Source: an uncultured Acidobacteriia bacterium (lineage in GTDB: Bacteria; Acidobacteriota; Terriglobia; Bryobacterales; Bryobacteraceae). Taken from it: 64,000 nucleotides of DNA. The DNA lies in assembly GCA_903925975.1 (NCBI GenBank), contig CAIYHG010000086.1, positions 1 through 64,000 of the forward strand, in the 5' to 3' direction. Below are positions 28,360 to 37,731 of the stretch, piece after piece (positions within the stretch are counted from its first letter, which is position 1; each line of letters starts with the position of its first letter). Below the pieces are notes generated by a model. That model saw only the letters and a list, made by a program, of their open reading frames with translations, searched no databases and was not told the DNA's origin. The position numbers and the translations under genes are program-made.

Positions 28360-29685
28360 TTGGGGAGCGACATCCGTCCGCCATCGCCGCGAATCACAGG
28401 GCGCGCCGCCGACCGCATCTTCGAGCTCAAGAGCGCGATCCACCGCAAGCTGATTGGGACGCTGGACCCGGAGCGCGTATCTTCGCTTCCCCGCGACCGC
28501 GTGCGGGCCGGGATCCGCGACGTGGTTGAGCGCCTGCTGGCGGACGAGCGGGTGCCGATGACCACGGCCGAGCAGAACAGGATTATCGAGGAAGTCCTCG
28601 ATGAAACGCTGGGATTGGGACCATTGGAGCCGCTCCTCAAGGAGCCGTCGATTTCCGACATCCTTGTCAACCGCTTCGACCAGGTGTATATCGAGCGCGC
28701 GGGCAAGCTCTCGCTGACGCCCGTCCGGTTCAAGGACAACGCCCACCTGCTGCACATCATCGACAAGATCGTCTCGCAGGTGGGCCGGCGCATCGACGAG
28801 GCGCAGCCCATCGTGGATGCGCGCCTGCTTGACGGATCGCGCGTCAACGCCATCATTCCGCCGCTGGCGCTGGACGGGCCCGCGCTATCCATCCGCCGTT
28901 TCGGACACCACGTCATCACCTCGGAAGAGATGCTGGCTAATCATACCGTGACGCCCGGCATACTCCGCTTCATGGCGGCGTGCGTGCAGGCCAAGACCAA
29001 TGTCCTCATCTCCGGCGGAACCGGGTCGGGCAAGACGACCATGCTCAATGCGCTTTCGCGCTTTGTTCCCGAAGACGAGCGCATCGTCACCATCGAAGAC
29101 ACGGCCGAACTGCAGCTCCAGCAGCGCCATGTCGTGAAATTCGAGACGCGTCCGGCGAACCTCAGCAAGTCCGGCGGCGTCAACCAGCGGCAACTGTTGC
29201 GCACCGCTCTGCGCATGAGACCGGACCGGATCATTGTGGGCGAGTGCCGCGGCGCCGAGGCCCTGGAGATGTTGCAGGCCATGAACACCGGGGTGGAAGG
29301 ATCCATGAGCACGGTACACGCGAACTCGCCCCGCGACGCTTTCTCGCGCCTGGAGGCGATGGTGCTGATGTCAGACCTTCAGGTTCCGTCGCGCGTCATT
29401 CTCCAGCAACTGGCCAGCGCCATCCGCATCGTGGTCCAGGTGAGCCGGCTACAGGACGGGACGCGCAAGGTTTCGAGCATTGCCGAGGTGTGCGGCGTGA
29501 AGGATGATCGGGTGGAGACGCGAGAGATATTCCAGTTCGAGCGCCTGGGCGTGACAGCCGCGGGGAAGGTCCAAGGCCGCTTCCGGGGTTCGGGCGAAAC
29601 CCCGAAGATCGTCGAGCGCCTGAAGATCAGCGGAATCGAGATTCCGCCCTCGATCTTCAACGAAGTGGTGGATATAAACCCGTAG
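28360..29685 (+). CDS. CpaF/TadA-type secretion ATPase, orphan copy
   Basis: The 441-residue protein is a close paralogue of the Tad ATPase at 45059. The N-terminal helical part (SAIHRKLIGTLDPERV) is followed by the GSPII_E core: Walker A SGGTGSGKTTMLNAL near residue 220, the Asp box VTIEDTAELQL, Walker B RPDRIIVGECRGAEAL and the His box STVHANSPRDAFSRLE. It starts with TTG at 28360, backed by AAGGAG five bases upstream. No TadB/TadC partners lie beside it; the neighbours are giant surface proteins on the opposite strand. It may serve a second pilus or assist the tad locus 17 kb away. Confidence 0.9.
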   Translation: MGSDIRPPSPRITGRAADRIFELKSAIHRKLIGTLDPERVSSLPRDRVRAGIRDVVERLLADERVPMTTAEQNRIIEEVLDETLGLGPLEPLLKEPSISDILVNRFDQVYIERAGKLSLTPVRFKDNAHLLHIIDKIVSQVGRRIDEAQPIVDARLLDGSRVNAIIPPLALDGPALSIRRFGHHVITSEEMLANHTVTPGILRFMAACVQAKTNVLISGGTGSGKTTMLNALSRFVPEDERIVTIEDTAELQLQQRHVVKFETRPANLSKSGGVNQRQLLRTALRMRPDRIIVGECRGAEALEMLQAMNTGVEGSMSTVHANSPRDAFSRLEAMVLMSDLQVPSRVILQQLASAIRIVVQVSRLQDGTRKVSSIAEVCGVKDDRVETREIFQFERLGVTAAGKVQGRFRGSGETPKIVERLKISGIEIPPSIFNEVVDINP

Positions 29686-29979
29686 GGCCGGCCGTAGCGC
29701 ATGCTCGAGCGCGCCCCGGTGCGCCTCAGCCCAGGGGTCTGGCGGTCGCCCTGGCTCCTCTGGCGATGCCGGGATGAAAGTTCGCCATGCTACGCGAATC
29801 GGGCGCTTGCCGGGCACAAGCAACGCGCTTCCCAGCTCGCCGTTTTGCAGCCGCGAGCGCCCTAGGTCCGGTTCCGTGCCTGCGCGGTCAAGGAATTGAT
29901 GCCGCCTAACCAGCGGCTGGGGCATCTTCGGCGCAGGGTCCCGGGCTCACCCGGCCGCGCGGGCGCTTCGCATGCCGCG

Positions 29980-30099
29980 TCAGAATTCGTCTTCTTCTTT
30001 GTCGCTTACTTTCTTCTTCTTCCTGCGCAGCACTACGGCGGCGAGCACGACCAACAGCAGCAACGCCGCAGCGAGCCTGACGATTGTTTCCGACGACAT
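29980..30099 (-). CDS. 39-residue single-pass membrane microprotein
   Basis: This short frame has ATG 30099 with AAGGAG six bases upstream and a TGA stop at 29980. The product has one hydrophobic helix (LAAALLLLVVLAAVVL), then a strongly basic stop-transfer patch (RRKKKK) and an acidic tail (SDKEEDEF). The layout is that of a small N-out/C-in membrane protein. It lies 74 bases after the YVTN-propeller gene on the same strand and may be its last cistron. I do not recognise a family; the strong ribosome-binding site and membrane topology support a real gene. Confidence 0.62.
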   Translation of the reverse strand: MSSETIVRLAAALLLLVVLAAVVLRRKKKKVSDKEEDEF

Positions 30100-30173
30100 G
30101 GGCTTCTCCTTTTCCCGGCCAACACCGGAGTATAAACAACGGCGCGGGCCGCCGCCACCCGAGCCTCGGCTCC

Positions 30174-33100
30174 CTAACGCACCGATACTAGCGGAAGCAC
30201 CGGGCCGGTGGTTGGGCTGTCCACGTTACTGACGCGCAGCATGACGGGCAGGCCTTCGCCGCTGATGTGGAAGCCTGGAACACGCAGCTTGAGTTCGTAA
30301 ATGCCGACCATTCCGGGCGCCAGTCCGCTCCAATCGACGATTATCCCGGCCTGTTTCCAGAGCGGGTTTCCAAAGAACACTTCCACTTTCCCGGTCAGCG
30401 CCTCGGGGCTGGCGGGCGTTGCGGCGCCGGCAGTTATGGTCGCGCCCGTGGTGGGCCCGAGGCCGGCCGCATACATCGTCAATGTTTCGTCGCGCTTGGC
30501 CGGATAGTATTTGGTCACCAAGCGGCCATCGGCGTGCGTCATCGCAATCTGTCCGCCGGCATCCACCAGCACGGTCGGGGCATACCTCGAAACCGTGACG
30601 GTCCGCGATTGCGAGGCCGCCTGTTTCGCGATGGACCGCACCACTAGCGGGTACGCGCCCGCCGCGAGACCCGGCGGGATCTGCGCGTTGATCTGAGACG
30701 AACTGGTCATGAACAGCGGCAGCGGGGCATTGTTGAGCGTTACGCACACTCCGCCCAGGAAGCTGGGAAGCGGCGCGGATGTGGTGGCATCAGCCGCCAG
30801 ATTCTGTCCCATGATCGAGAGCAAACCGTTGGCGGCCACTGCGGTCTGGAGGCTGATGGTATTCACGGCGCTTTTCATTTGCGGCACGTCCGCGGCCGCT
30901 ACCGGCGTCAGGGGGATGACGCTGAGCCCGCTGGCGGTAATGGCATAGGCTGTGGCGCCGGCGGCGTCGATCACCATGGTGCGCCCGCTGATCGCGCCTC
31001 GCCCGGTGGTGACCTGCGTCAGCGGCCCCTCCAGGGCGTTCGCCTGCAATGCAACAGCGCCGCTCTTGACGTCGAGAATCTGCACTGCCGGCACGCCCGT
31101 TCCGGCAGACGGCGGGGAGAAGACCGCGAAATTGGAATTGCCGGCGGCCGCCACGGCCGAAGCCAAACCCGCGGCGCGGCCGCCAGCCGGCACAAGCTGC
31201 AGGTTTACGGCAGTCCCGTTCACCACGAAATACTGGCCTCCCGCGCCCGCAGCCACGGGGCCGATGTAGCCGGTTTGCGTGGCCGTAAACAACTGGCGTC
31301 CGGCCACCCAGTCGTCGGCCAGGGAATCGTAAAGGTAAACCATCCCGGTGTTGGCGGCTAGCAGGATGTATTCGCCGCCCGGCGTCGCAGCCAGCGAACT
31401 GGGAACGGGCATCCTGACGGGGAGGCCCGCAGCCGTCTGTCCCAGCAGTTTGCTCACGCCCCGCGGCGTAGCCATGGAGCCTTCGACGCTCCACAGCGTG
31501 CCATCGCTCGTGAGAATCATGGGGCCGCTCACTCCCGCGGCGATTACCGCCGGCTTGGCCAGCGCCAGGTTGGAGTTGAACGGAATGGGCGGGAAGCTCA
31601 GGTGGCCTATGGCCTGCATCAGTTCCGGATCCACCACTGTGACATTCTCGCCTCCGAAATTCGCCACGTACAGAGTGTTGCCGTCCGGAGAGAGCGCCAT
31701 GGATGTCGGCAACTGGCCCACCTTGATGGGCGCGAGTAAACGCTGCTGCCGGGTGTCGTAGACCTCGACCCGGTTGAATCCGGCATTGGCGATGTAGAGC
31801 CGCTGGCGAGCGGAATCGAAAATCAGATCGGGAAGCGTTTGAGTCACCGTTGGGCCGGCCGGGATCGGTATGATGGTCCCCCTGGCTTCAGCGTCCCGGC
31901 TGTTCTCGAAGACGCGCACACGGTTCGGGATATTGATGGCTTCCGGCGATTGAATCAGGAAATCGTGCGGCGGAACGATCGTGCCCAGCGGCCTGGTTGC
32001 GGCGGAATTGAAGCCGAACGTGATCTGCGGAGATCCGGCGGCGTTCCGCGACGCTGTAGCCGACGGCGCGGTAGCGGCGTTGGACTGGTTGGCCTGGCCC
32101 GTGTAGCGCAGGAGTTGCGCCGTGGCAGTCAACTGGCCTTTGCCCGCGTTGCCGATGATGACTGTCGCCGAACGCCCTTGGGTCACGCCGCACTGGTCCC
32201 ATGTAAGCAACACCGCCTGGGGGCTGGGCACGGCAAGCGGACTTTGAGAGATGCTCCCCACGGGCAGCGCGATGAAGCCCGAGTCCGACAACGCGTAAGC
32301 ATTCGCTCCATCCGAGGAGACAACCATCTTGCCGGACAGGTTCTCGGGCAACTGAATGCCCATCTGGATGAGCAAATTGTCCGGATCGTTCAACATCAAC
32401 TGGCTGGAGTTGGCCGGCGCCGCCGGAATCTGCACAGGGGAAATATCGAAAGCGGAGTATAGGACGCTCCCATCCGGCGAAAACGCGCCGCCACCCTGGT
32501 TCGACTGCAGGTTGAAGTTCACCGTTGGGTCGAGCGGATACGGCGCGTTTGCGACGTTCTGTTGCGCGAGCACCTCCAGCGTCCGCGCATCGAACAAGTT
32601 CGGGCCGCAGAGGATGCGGGAGCCATCGTTGGAGACGGACAACGTGGTGGACGATCCGGCGACGATGCGGGCGCGCAGCACGGTGGCCGACGCGGTCTCG
32701 TAGACGAACAGCGTGGGCGTTCCCGTACCACTCACATTAATGCCGGCGATCATGGAACCATCGCGCGTGGCGGCCAACTGGCTGTGCCCCGCCAGAAAGG
32801 GGCGTCCGGAGGGCGGAGGAAACGTGGGAGGCGTTGGGGCGGGCGGCGTCACCGTGATGGCGTCCAGCGCTACCGCGGCCGTGGGTGAAGGGTCGTACAG
32901 CACAAGCACGTTGGCGGCCGATCCGGCGCCGCTGCCAATGGTCGAAACCAGCACGCGCCCGTCCTTACCCACCGCCACGCCTTCCGGTTGGGCCGGGAGA
33001 CTGATGCGGGCGCTTACCGAAAGAGAAGTCAGGTCCACCACATTGAGCGACCGGCCGTCGTAGCAGGTAACGTAAAGGCTCTTCCCATCGCGCGACAGGG

Positions 33101-33344
33101 CCGCCCCGACCGGCGTTTGGTCCACTGCGATCGGGCTCAGAAACGCCTGCCTCTTCAGGGAGTAGACCTGCACCAGGTTCTGCAAACTCTGCGTAAGGTA
33201 GATCTGGCCGCGGGCCTCGTCCAGCACGATATCCGAAGCGCCGCCCACTAACGGGACGATTCGGCCGAAATTCGCTCCCCAGGCGGCGGAGGCGCACATT
33301 AGCACGGCTAGTAACAATCGCGGTTTAGTCATGGCGCCTTTCAT
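30174..33344 (-). CDS. Secreted YVTN beta-propeller protein with TIGR03437 domain
   Basis: The 1056-residue protein has a signal peptide (PRLLLAVLMCASAAWG) and two sets of YVTN/NHL-like blades. One is near residues 30-350 (SDIVLDEARGQIYLT, LSRDGKSLYVTCYDG); the second is near 490-700 (FNRVEVYDTRQQRLLAPIKV, LSPDGNTLYVANFGGENVTV). The C-terminal 230 residues form a TIGR03437 module (VNTISLQTAVAANGLLSIMG, FMTSSSQINAQIPPGLAAG, then the second half up to the end). Such proteins are probably surface-displayed and bind ligands or partners; no enzyme motif is seen. GAGG lies six bases before ATG 33344. The next gene upstream is a tandem paralogue. Confidence 0.82.
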   Translation of the reverse strand: MKGAMTKPRLLLAVLMCASAAWGANFGRIVPLVGGASDIVLDEARGQIYLTQSLQNLVQVYSLKRQAFLSPIAVDQTPVGAALSRDGKSLYVTCYDGRSLNVVDLTSLSVSARISLPAQPEGVAVGKDGRVLVSTIGSGAGSAANVLVLYDPSPTAAVALDAITVTPPAPTPPTFPPPSGRPFLAGHSQLAATRDGSMIAGINVSGTGTPTLFVYETASATVLRARIVAGSSTTLSVSNDGSRILCGPNLFDARTLEVLAQQNVANAPYPLDPTVNFNLQSNQGGGAFSPDGSVLYSAFDISPVQIPAAPANSSQLMLNDPDNLLIQMGIQLPENLSGKMVVSSDGANAYALSDSGFIALPVGSISQSPLAVPSPQAVLLTWDQCGVTQGRSATVIIGNAGKGQLTATAQLLRYTGQANQSNAATAPSATASRNAAGSPQITFGFNSAATRPLGTIVPPHDFLIQSPEAINIPNRVRVFENSRDAEARGTIIPIPAGPTVTQTLPDLIFDSARQRLYIANAGFNRVEVYDTRQQRLLAPIKVGQLPTSMALSPDGNTLYVANFGGENVTVVDPELMQAIGHLSFPPIPFNSNLALAKPAVIAAGVSGPMILTSDGTLWSVEGSMATPRGVSKLLGQTAAGLPVRMPVPSSLAATPGGEYILLAANTGMVYLYDSLADDWVAGRQLFTATQTGYIGPVAAGAGGQYFVVNGTAVNLQLVPAGGRAAGLASAVAAAGNSNFAVFSPPSAGTGVPAVQILDVKSGAVALQANALEGPLTQVTTGRGAISGRTMVIDAAGATAYAITASGLSVIPLTPVAAADVPQMKSAVNTISLQTAVAANGLLSIMGQNLAADATTSAPLPSFLGGVCVTLNNAPLPLFMTSSSQINAQIPPGLAAGAYPLVVRSIAKQAASQSRTVTVSRYAPTVLVDAGGQIAMTHADGRLVTKYYPAKRDETLTMYAAGLGPTTGATITAGAATPASPEALTGKVEVFFGNPLWKQAGIIVDWSGLAPGMVGIYELKLRVPGFHISGEGLPVMLRVSNVDSPTTGPVLPLVSVR

Positions 33345-33372
33345 TTGGAGCCTCATGGCCCGACTCGGGACG

Positions 33373-36285
33373 CTACGGCCTCTGGACGGTAATCGACATC
33401 GGAGCGCTGCGCTGCGCCGTCGCCAGAGAGCGGATCTGGAGTACATTCACGCCCGAACGGACACTCGCGGGGATCTGAGCCGAGATCTGGGTTGGCGACG
33501 TCGCAATCAACGGAATCGCTACGCCGTCGATCAGCGCGCACGAGCCGCCTAACACGTCCGGGGGCGGCAGCGTTGCCGCAGTCGCGACCGATGCGAGGCT
33601 CGTCCCGCTTATGCTGATGAACGAACCCGGGGCGAAAGACGCCCTGCCGGTATTGGCATTCACGACTCCGCCCGCCTTGATCATGGGTTGAGTGGACGAG
33701 TTCGCCGGAGTCAGCGGCGCCACGCTCAACCCGGAGATCGTCAGCGCGTAGACCACGCCACTCGAATCGACCACCATCTGGCGCGCGGGCGCCGGCGTGC
33801 GCGTGGTGCCGAATAGGCTGAACGGCGGATTCTCAGGCATTCGGGCTGCCACCGCCGTCGCTCCCGTCCGTGTGTCGACGGCTTCGAGGGTTGTATGGAC
33901 GTCGTCGGTGATCGTGGCGGTGACCGATCCGCGGACGGGGGTGGTCAAGCGAAGGAACAGGTTCTGGTCCACCGGGGCGACCGCGGCTACGTTGCGCAAT
34001 GGAGACTGGATCGCATTGGCCGGAGGCTGGCCCGGAACGGTCGGGGGAGCGGTGGTAACCTGGCCCGGGCTGGCAGCCCCACCGATCGTGGTGAGCGAAT
34101 TGTTCACCACTAACCCGTTAGCCAGCATAAACCCCAGGTTCTTGGCCACGCCCAAGGGGCCGTAGTAGCCGATGATCGGCGTAAAGAAGAGTTGCCTCCC
34201 GTTAACATACTGGTCGGAAAGGGCGTCGTACCGGTATGCCATGCCGCCGCCGCCGAGAAGCAGGATGGACGAACCATCGTCGGCGGCCAGCATGCTGCGC
34301 GTGGGCCCGGCGATGGCAACTTGCGCTCCCGCGCTAGTGACGCCCGTAATGTAGCTTCCCTGGCGCGGCGTGGCACTCGTACCCAACACGGTCCAAAGGT
34401 TGCCGTTGCTCGTCAGCATCTGGAGCCCGCTCAACCCGGCGGCCATCGCGCTCACCGACGTTATCGCCGTGTTGGCATTCATCGGAAGAGGCGGGAATAC
34501 GATTCTATCGACGACCCTCCGGGCATCCAGGTCCACCAATTCCACCGTCTCGCTGCCTGTGGTTGCCACGTACAAGGTGTAACCGTCAAGCCCCATCGCC
34601 ATCTGATGCGGCAACTGGCCCACCGGGATAGGGGATTGAAACTCCAGCTTCTGGGTGTCGAACACCTCGATTCGGTTGTAACCCGGGTTGCTGATATAGA
34701 GGAGATGGCGCGGCTCATCGAGCACAATGTCCTGCAATCCCTGGTTGGCCGCAACCGTGGAATTCGGAACGGTTGGAACGGGGTAGATGATCCCCCGCAT
34801 GCTGGAATCCCGGTAATTCATGAAGATGCGAATGGCGGGCGGGACGTTAATCGCATTGGGAGAAACCAACTGGAGGTTCACCACTGTGCCGCTATTGGAC
34901 GCTCCACCGCCTGAATAAAGGTTTGTCCCTGGCACGCGGACGACGCCCGAGCGTCCCGGGTCCATCGTGAAAGTAACCGTGGAGGGCGCAAGGCCGCTGG
35001 TGGTGGACACAACCAGGGCCGCCGCTCCGCCGGGGATCGTTTGGGGCACGGCGAAGGTGAGGGTCCCGCCGCCGGCGTTGCTGATTTTCAATGGCACTTG
35101 TACGATGCCCGGATGGCAGTCGTCCTGCGCCAGGAAAACGGTGGTGGACTCCGGCATGAGGATCGGGTAATCGTACAGATTGGCGAGCGGCAGGTGCGTC
35201 AAACCCGACAGGGAAAGGCACCAGGCCTGCGCGCCGTCGGAAGTAACTACAATCTGGCCCACAATGCTCTCAGGCAGGTTGATGCCCAGGCGGATACCCA
35301 GGCTGTTCGCGTCGGAGATCAGCAGGGTGGATGCTTGCGGTTTGGGCGGCGGAGTAGTGAGGGCCGCGGTGTTGAAGGCGCTATAAAGCGTCTTGCCGTC
35401 GGGCGAGTACGCGCTGCCTCCCACGTTGTTGTTGGCGGCGAAACTGCTCGACATAACGAACGGCGCGTTGGCCGTATTCTGTTGCCCGATCACGTTCAGC
35501 GTCGCGATATCGTAGTGGGTGAAGCCCGCCATGAAACTCGCCGAGTCGGGCGCCACGGAAAGCGTGCTCGATTGCCCGACGGCGATGCGACTGCGGAGCA
35601 CGGTCGAAGAAACCGACTCGTAGACATAGACCACCGTCGACGTGTTGTTAGTGATTGAACTCACCCCCACTATGTAGGCGCCGTCCGGCGTTCTCTTGAG
35701 CCTGCCGTTGATGGTGGTCGCGGGTCTGGCCACGATAGGCGCAAGCGACGGCGGCGTGGGAGGGGGAGGGGGAAACACGACGGCCTCAAGCCCGCCCGAC
35801 CCGGAAGGATCGTAAACCAGCAGCGTGTTTGAGAGGCTTGAGGTCCCCGTGCCGTCGGTGCAGATCAGAACTCGCCCGTCGAGGGTGGTCTCGACGCCTT
35901 GAGGGCGCGCCGGCAGCGATACCGTGGACGCCACGCTGCCGAAGCCGAAAGATCCCAGTGCGACGACCGTGAGGGAGGAGCTGTCGTGATTGGCAACGTA
36001 GAGGTAGTCGTGGCGCGGAGATAGCGCGGCGCCCAAAGGCCGCAGACCAACGCCGACCGAACCCAGGAGGCTCTTGGCGGCGTAGTCGTATACATCGACG
36101 GTGTTGGCGGCGGTGTTCACAAGGTACAGCCGCTGCCTGCCCTCATCGAGAACAATGTCGCTCGGGATGCTTCCGAGGGCGATCACATCGCCGAAAGTAG
36201 CGGCGCTCTGCGCGCGAATTCCAGGGGCCGTTACAGCGCACAGGAGCACGCCCAGCAACGCGGAGAGACTAACTTGCACTCGCAT
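33373..36285 (-). CDS. Tandem paralogue: secreted YVTN beta-propeller protein, shortened C terminus
   Basis: The 970-residue protein has a signal peptide (LSALLGVLLCAVTAPGIRAQ) and two propeller regions like the downstream gene (SDIVLDEGRQRLYLV, LSPRHDYLYVANHDSSSLTV; later YNRIEVFDTQKLEFQSPIPV). The C-terminal part matches only the first half of the TIGR03437 module (VVNANTGRASFAPGSFISIS, TSPTQISAQIPASV) and stops about 120 residues earlier than its neighbour. It lies 28 bases upstream of the second gene, so both are likely co-transcribed after a tandem duplication. ATG 36285 is chosen from the signal peptide; ATG 36312 is an alternative, and neither has a strong ribosome-binding site. Confidence 0.78.
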   Translation of the reverse strand: MRVQVSLSALLGVLLCAVTAPGIRAQSAATFGDVIALGSIPSDIVLDEGRQRLYLVNTAANTVDVYDYAAKSLLGSVGVGLRPLGAALSPRHDYLYVANHDSSSLTVVALGSFGFGSVASTVSLPARPQGVETTLDGRVLICTDGTGTSSLSNTLLVYDPSGSGGLEAVVFPPPPPTPPSLAPIVARPATTINGRLKRTPDGAYIVGVSSITNNTSTVVYVYESVSSTVLRSRIAVGQSSTLSVAPDSASFMAGFTHYDIATLNVIGQQNTANAPFVMSSSFAANNNVGGSAYSPDGKTLYSAFNTAALTTPPPKPQASTLLISDANSLGIRLGINLPESIVGQIVVTSDGAQAWCLSLSGLTHLPLANLYDYPILMPESTTVFLAQDDCHPGIVQVPLKISNAGGGTLTFAVPQTIPGGAAALVVSTTSGLAPSTVTFTMDPGRSGVVRVPGTNLYSGGGASNSGTVVNLQLVSPNAINVPPAIRIFMNYRDSSMRGIIYPVPTVPNSTVAANQGLQDIVLDEPRHLLYISNPGYNRIEVFDTQKLEFQSPIPVGQLPHQMAMGLDGYTLYVATTGSETVELVDLDARRVVDRIVFPPLPMNANTAITSVSAMAAGLSGLQMLTSNGNLWTVLGTSATPRQGSYITGVTSAGAQVAIAGPTRSMLAADDGSSILLLGGGGMAYRYDALSDQYVNGRQLFFTPIIGYYGPLGVAKNLGFMLANGLVVNNSLTTIGGAASPGQVTTAPPTVPGQPPANAIQSPLRNVAAVAPVDQNLFLRLTTPVRGSVTATITDDVHTTLEAVDTRTGATAVAARMPENPPFSLFGTTRTPAPARQMVVDSSGVVYALTISGLSVAPLTPANSSTQPMIKAGGVVNANTGRASFAPGSFISISGTSLASVATAATLPPPDVLGGSCALIDGVAIPLIATSPTQISAQIPASVRSGVNVLQIRSLATAQRSAPMSITVQRP

Positions 36286-36464
36286 TAGGATTAATGATAC
36301 AGTAATCCACATTTCAGTCAAGAAGGCCGACGGATATTCGGGCCCGGAATCGCCCCTGACCGGATCGAAGCGCATAAGCGCGCTGCGCTTCCCCAAAGAC
36401 GCGGCGTCCGAGTGGGCATAGGTTTGCGCGGTTCCGGCGCGGAGAGATGAGTAACGGGGATCCT

Positions 36465-37538
36465 ATGACGACCAACACAGCGCGAAATGCGTCCGCCATG
36501 CTGGTCTGCGCCCTGATATGCTCGTCTTGCCTGCGCCAGGAGCGCATAATCAATTTCCCGGTTTCCAGTAGGTCAACCTCGCCCGCGATGGCCAGCCGCG
36601 TAACCAACGCAGTTGACGCCGGCGAAGGCGACATTGAACTGCGTGCTTTACGGCAGCGCCTTGCGACCGACGCGAAAGATCTGGATGCGCGCGTTCTGCT
36701 GGCGCGTCGCTACATGGAACTGGGCGTACCGGATCTCGCCTTGGAGCATTATCGTCTGGCATCGGCCCTATTCCCGGATTCCGCCGTAGCCGCTTTGGGC
36801 CTAGCCAAGACTCTCCGGCAGATGGGAGCGCGCGAAGAGGCTCTTAAAGCGTTGGAGGGATATTTGGCGGGGCGCCCGGACGGAGGTTGGGAACCGCTCA
36901 CGCTCAAGGGAATTCTGCTCGACGAACTAAACCGCTTGCCGGCGGGCGAAGCGGCGCATCGCGCCGCGCTGGCGCTCGACGGGAACCGGAGCGCGCTGCA
37001 CAACAACCTCGGGTACAATCTGTTCTTGCAGGGTAAGCTCGATGCCGCCGTGGACGAACTGCGGCGCGCCGTGGAACTCGATCCGAAGTCGGGAACCGCG
37101 CACAACAACCTCGGGACGGCGCTGGCCGCGCGGGAGCAATCGCCCGCCGAAGAAGTCTTCTCGGAGTGGCGGCAGTCGGCCGACCCGGCAGTGGCGCACA
37201 ACAACATGGCAGCCGTGCTGATGGAGCAGGGACGCTACGCCGCGGCGCGCCCGGAGATCGAGGCGGCGCTCGCGCTTCGCCCCGGTCTTCCAGCCGCGCT
37301 GGTGAACATGAAACTGGCCGTGGAAGCCGGCGGTCCGTCTGCCGCGGCGCCGGCGGCTTCGCAAACCGTGAGCTGGCCGAAACGGCTTGCGGCGCGCTGG
37401 ACTAGGATTTTCGGAAGCAAGCCCGCAAACAAGCCGGGCGAGTCCGGCAGTGAAAAGGGCGCCCCCGCGGAAAGCTCGGCGGCGCTTGGGGCAAGGATTG
37501 CTAATCCAGGTCCCGCGGATATCGCCGAAAGAAAATGA
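36465..37538 (+). CDS. TPR-repeat protein of the tad locus (TadD-like)
   Basis: The 357-residue protein begins with a hydrophobic segment (AMLVCALICSSC) that looks like a lipoprotein or secretion signal, although the lipobox is imperfect. At least five tetratricopeptide repeats follow (for example LHNNLGYNLFLQGKLDAAVD, AHNNLGTALAAREQSPAEEV, PEIEAALALRPGLPAALVN). The tail is disordered and Ser/Ala-rich. In Tad systems the TPR lipoprotein TadD helps secretin assembly, and the position as first gene before flp fits. ATG 36465 has GGGGA five bases upstream; ATG 36447 is also possible. Confidence 0.78.
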   Translation: MTTNTARNASAMLVCALICSSCLRQERIINFPVSSRSTSPAMASRVTNAVDAGEGDIELRALRQRLATDAKDLDARVLLARRYMELGVPDLALEHYRLASALFPDSAVAALGLAKTLRQMGAREEALKALEGYLAGRPDGGWEPLTLKGILLDELNRLPAGEAAHRAALALDGNRSALHNNLGYNLFLQGKLDAAVDELRRAVELDPKSGTAHNNLGTALAAREQSPAEEVFSEWRQSADPAVAHNNMAAVLMEQGRYAAARPEIEAALALRPGLPAALVNMKLAVEAGGPSAAAPAASQTVSWPKRLAARWTRIFGSKPANKPGESGSEKGAPAESSAALGARIANPGPADIAERK

Positions 37539-37545
37539 GGCCGTC

Positions 37546-37731
37546 ATGAAGAAGTTCGCGATCCGATTCATTCGGGATGTGCAAGGTCAGGATTTGGTGG
37601 AATACGCTCTGATCGTAGCCGCGGTCGGCCTTGCTCTGATCGTTACCGTGAAAGAGTTATCCGGCGCAATTGTCAGCGTATACTCAAGCATCACTCAGGG
37701 CCTGACCACCATTGGCGTCAGTGGCCAATAA
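37546..37731 (+). CDS. flp: Flp-type IVb pilin
   Basis: The 61-residue prepilin has a basic leader (KKFAIRFIRDVQG) and a cleavage site G/QDLVEYALIVAAVG. Glu5 and Tyr6 of the mature form are the hallmark of Flp pilins. One long hydrophobic helix and a short C-terminal part follow. It is the major subunit of the Tad pilus after processing by a prepilin peptidase, which is not encoded in this window. It starts 7 bases after the TPR gene, and the next gene begins inside its 3' end. Confidence 0.93.
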   Translation: MKKFAIRFIRDVQGQDLVEYALIVAAVGLALIVTVKELSGAIVSVYSSITQGLTTIGVSGQ

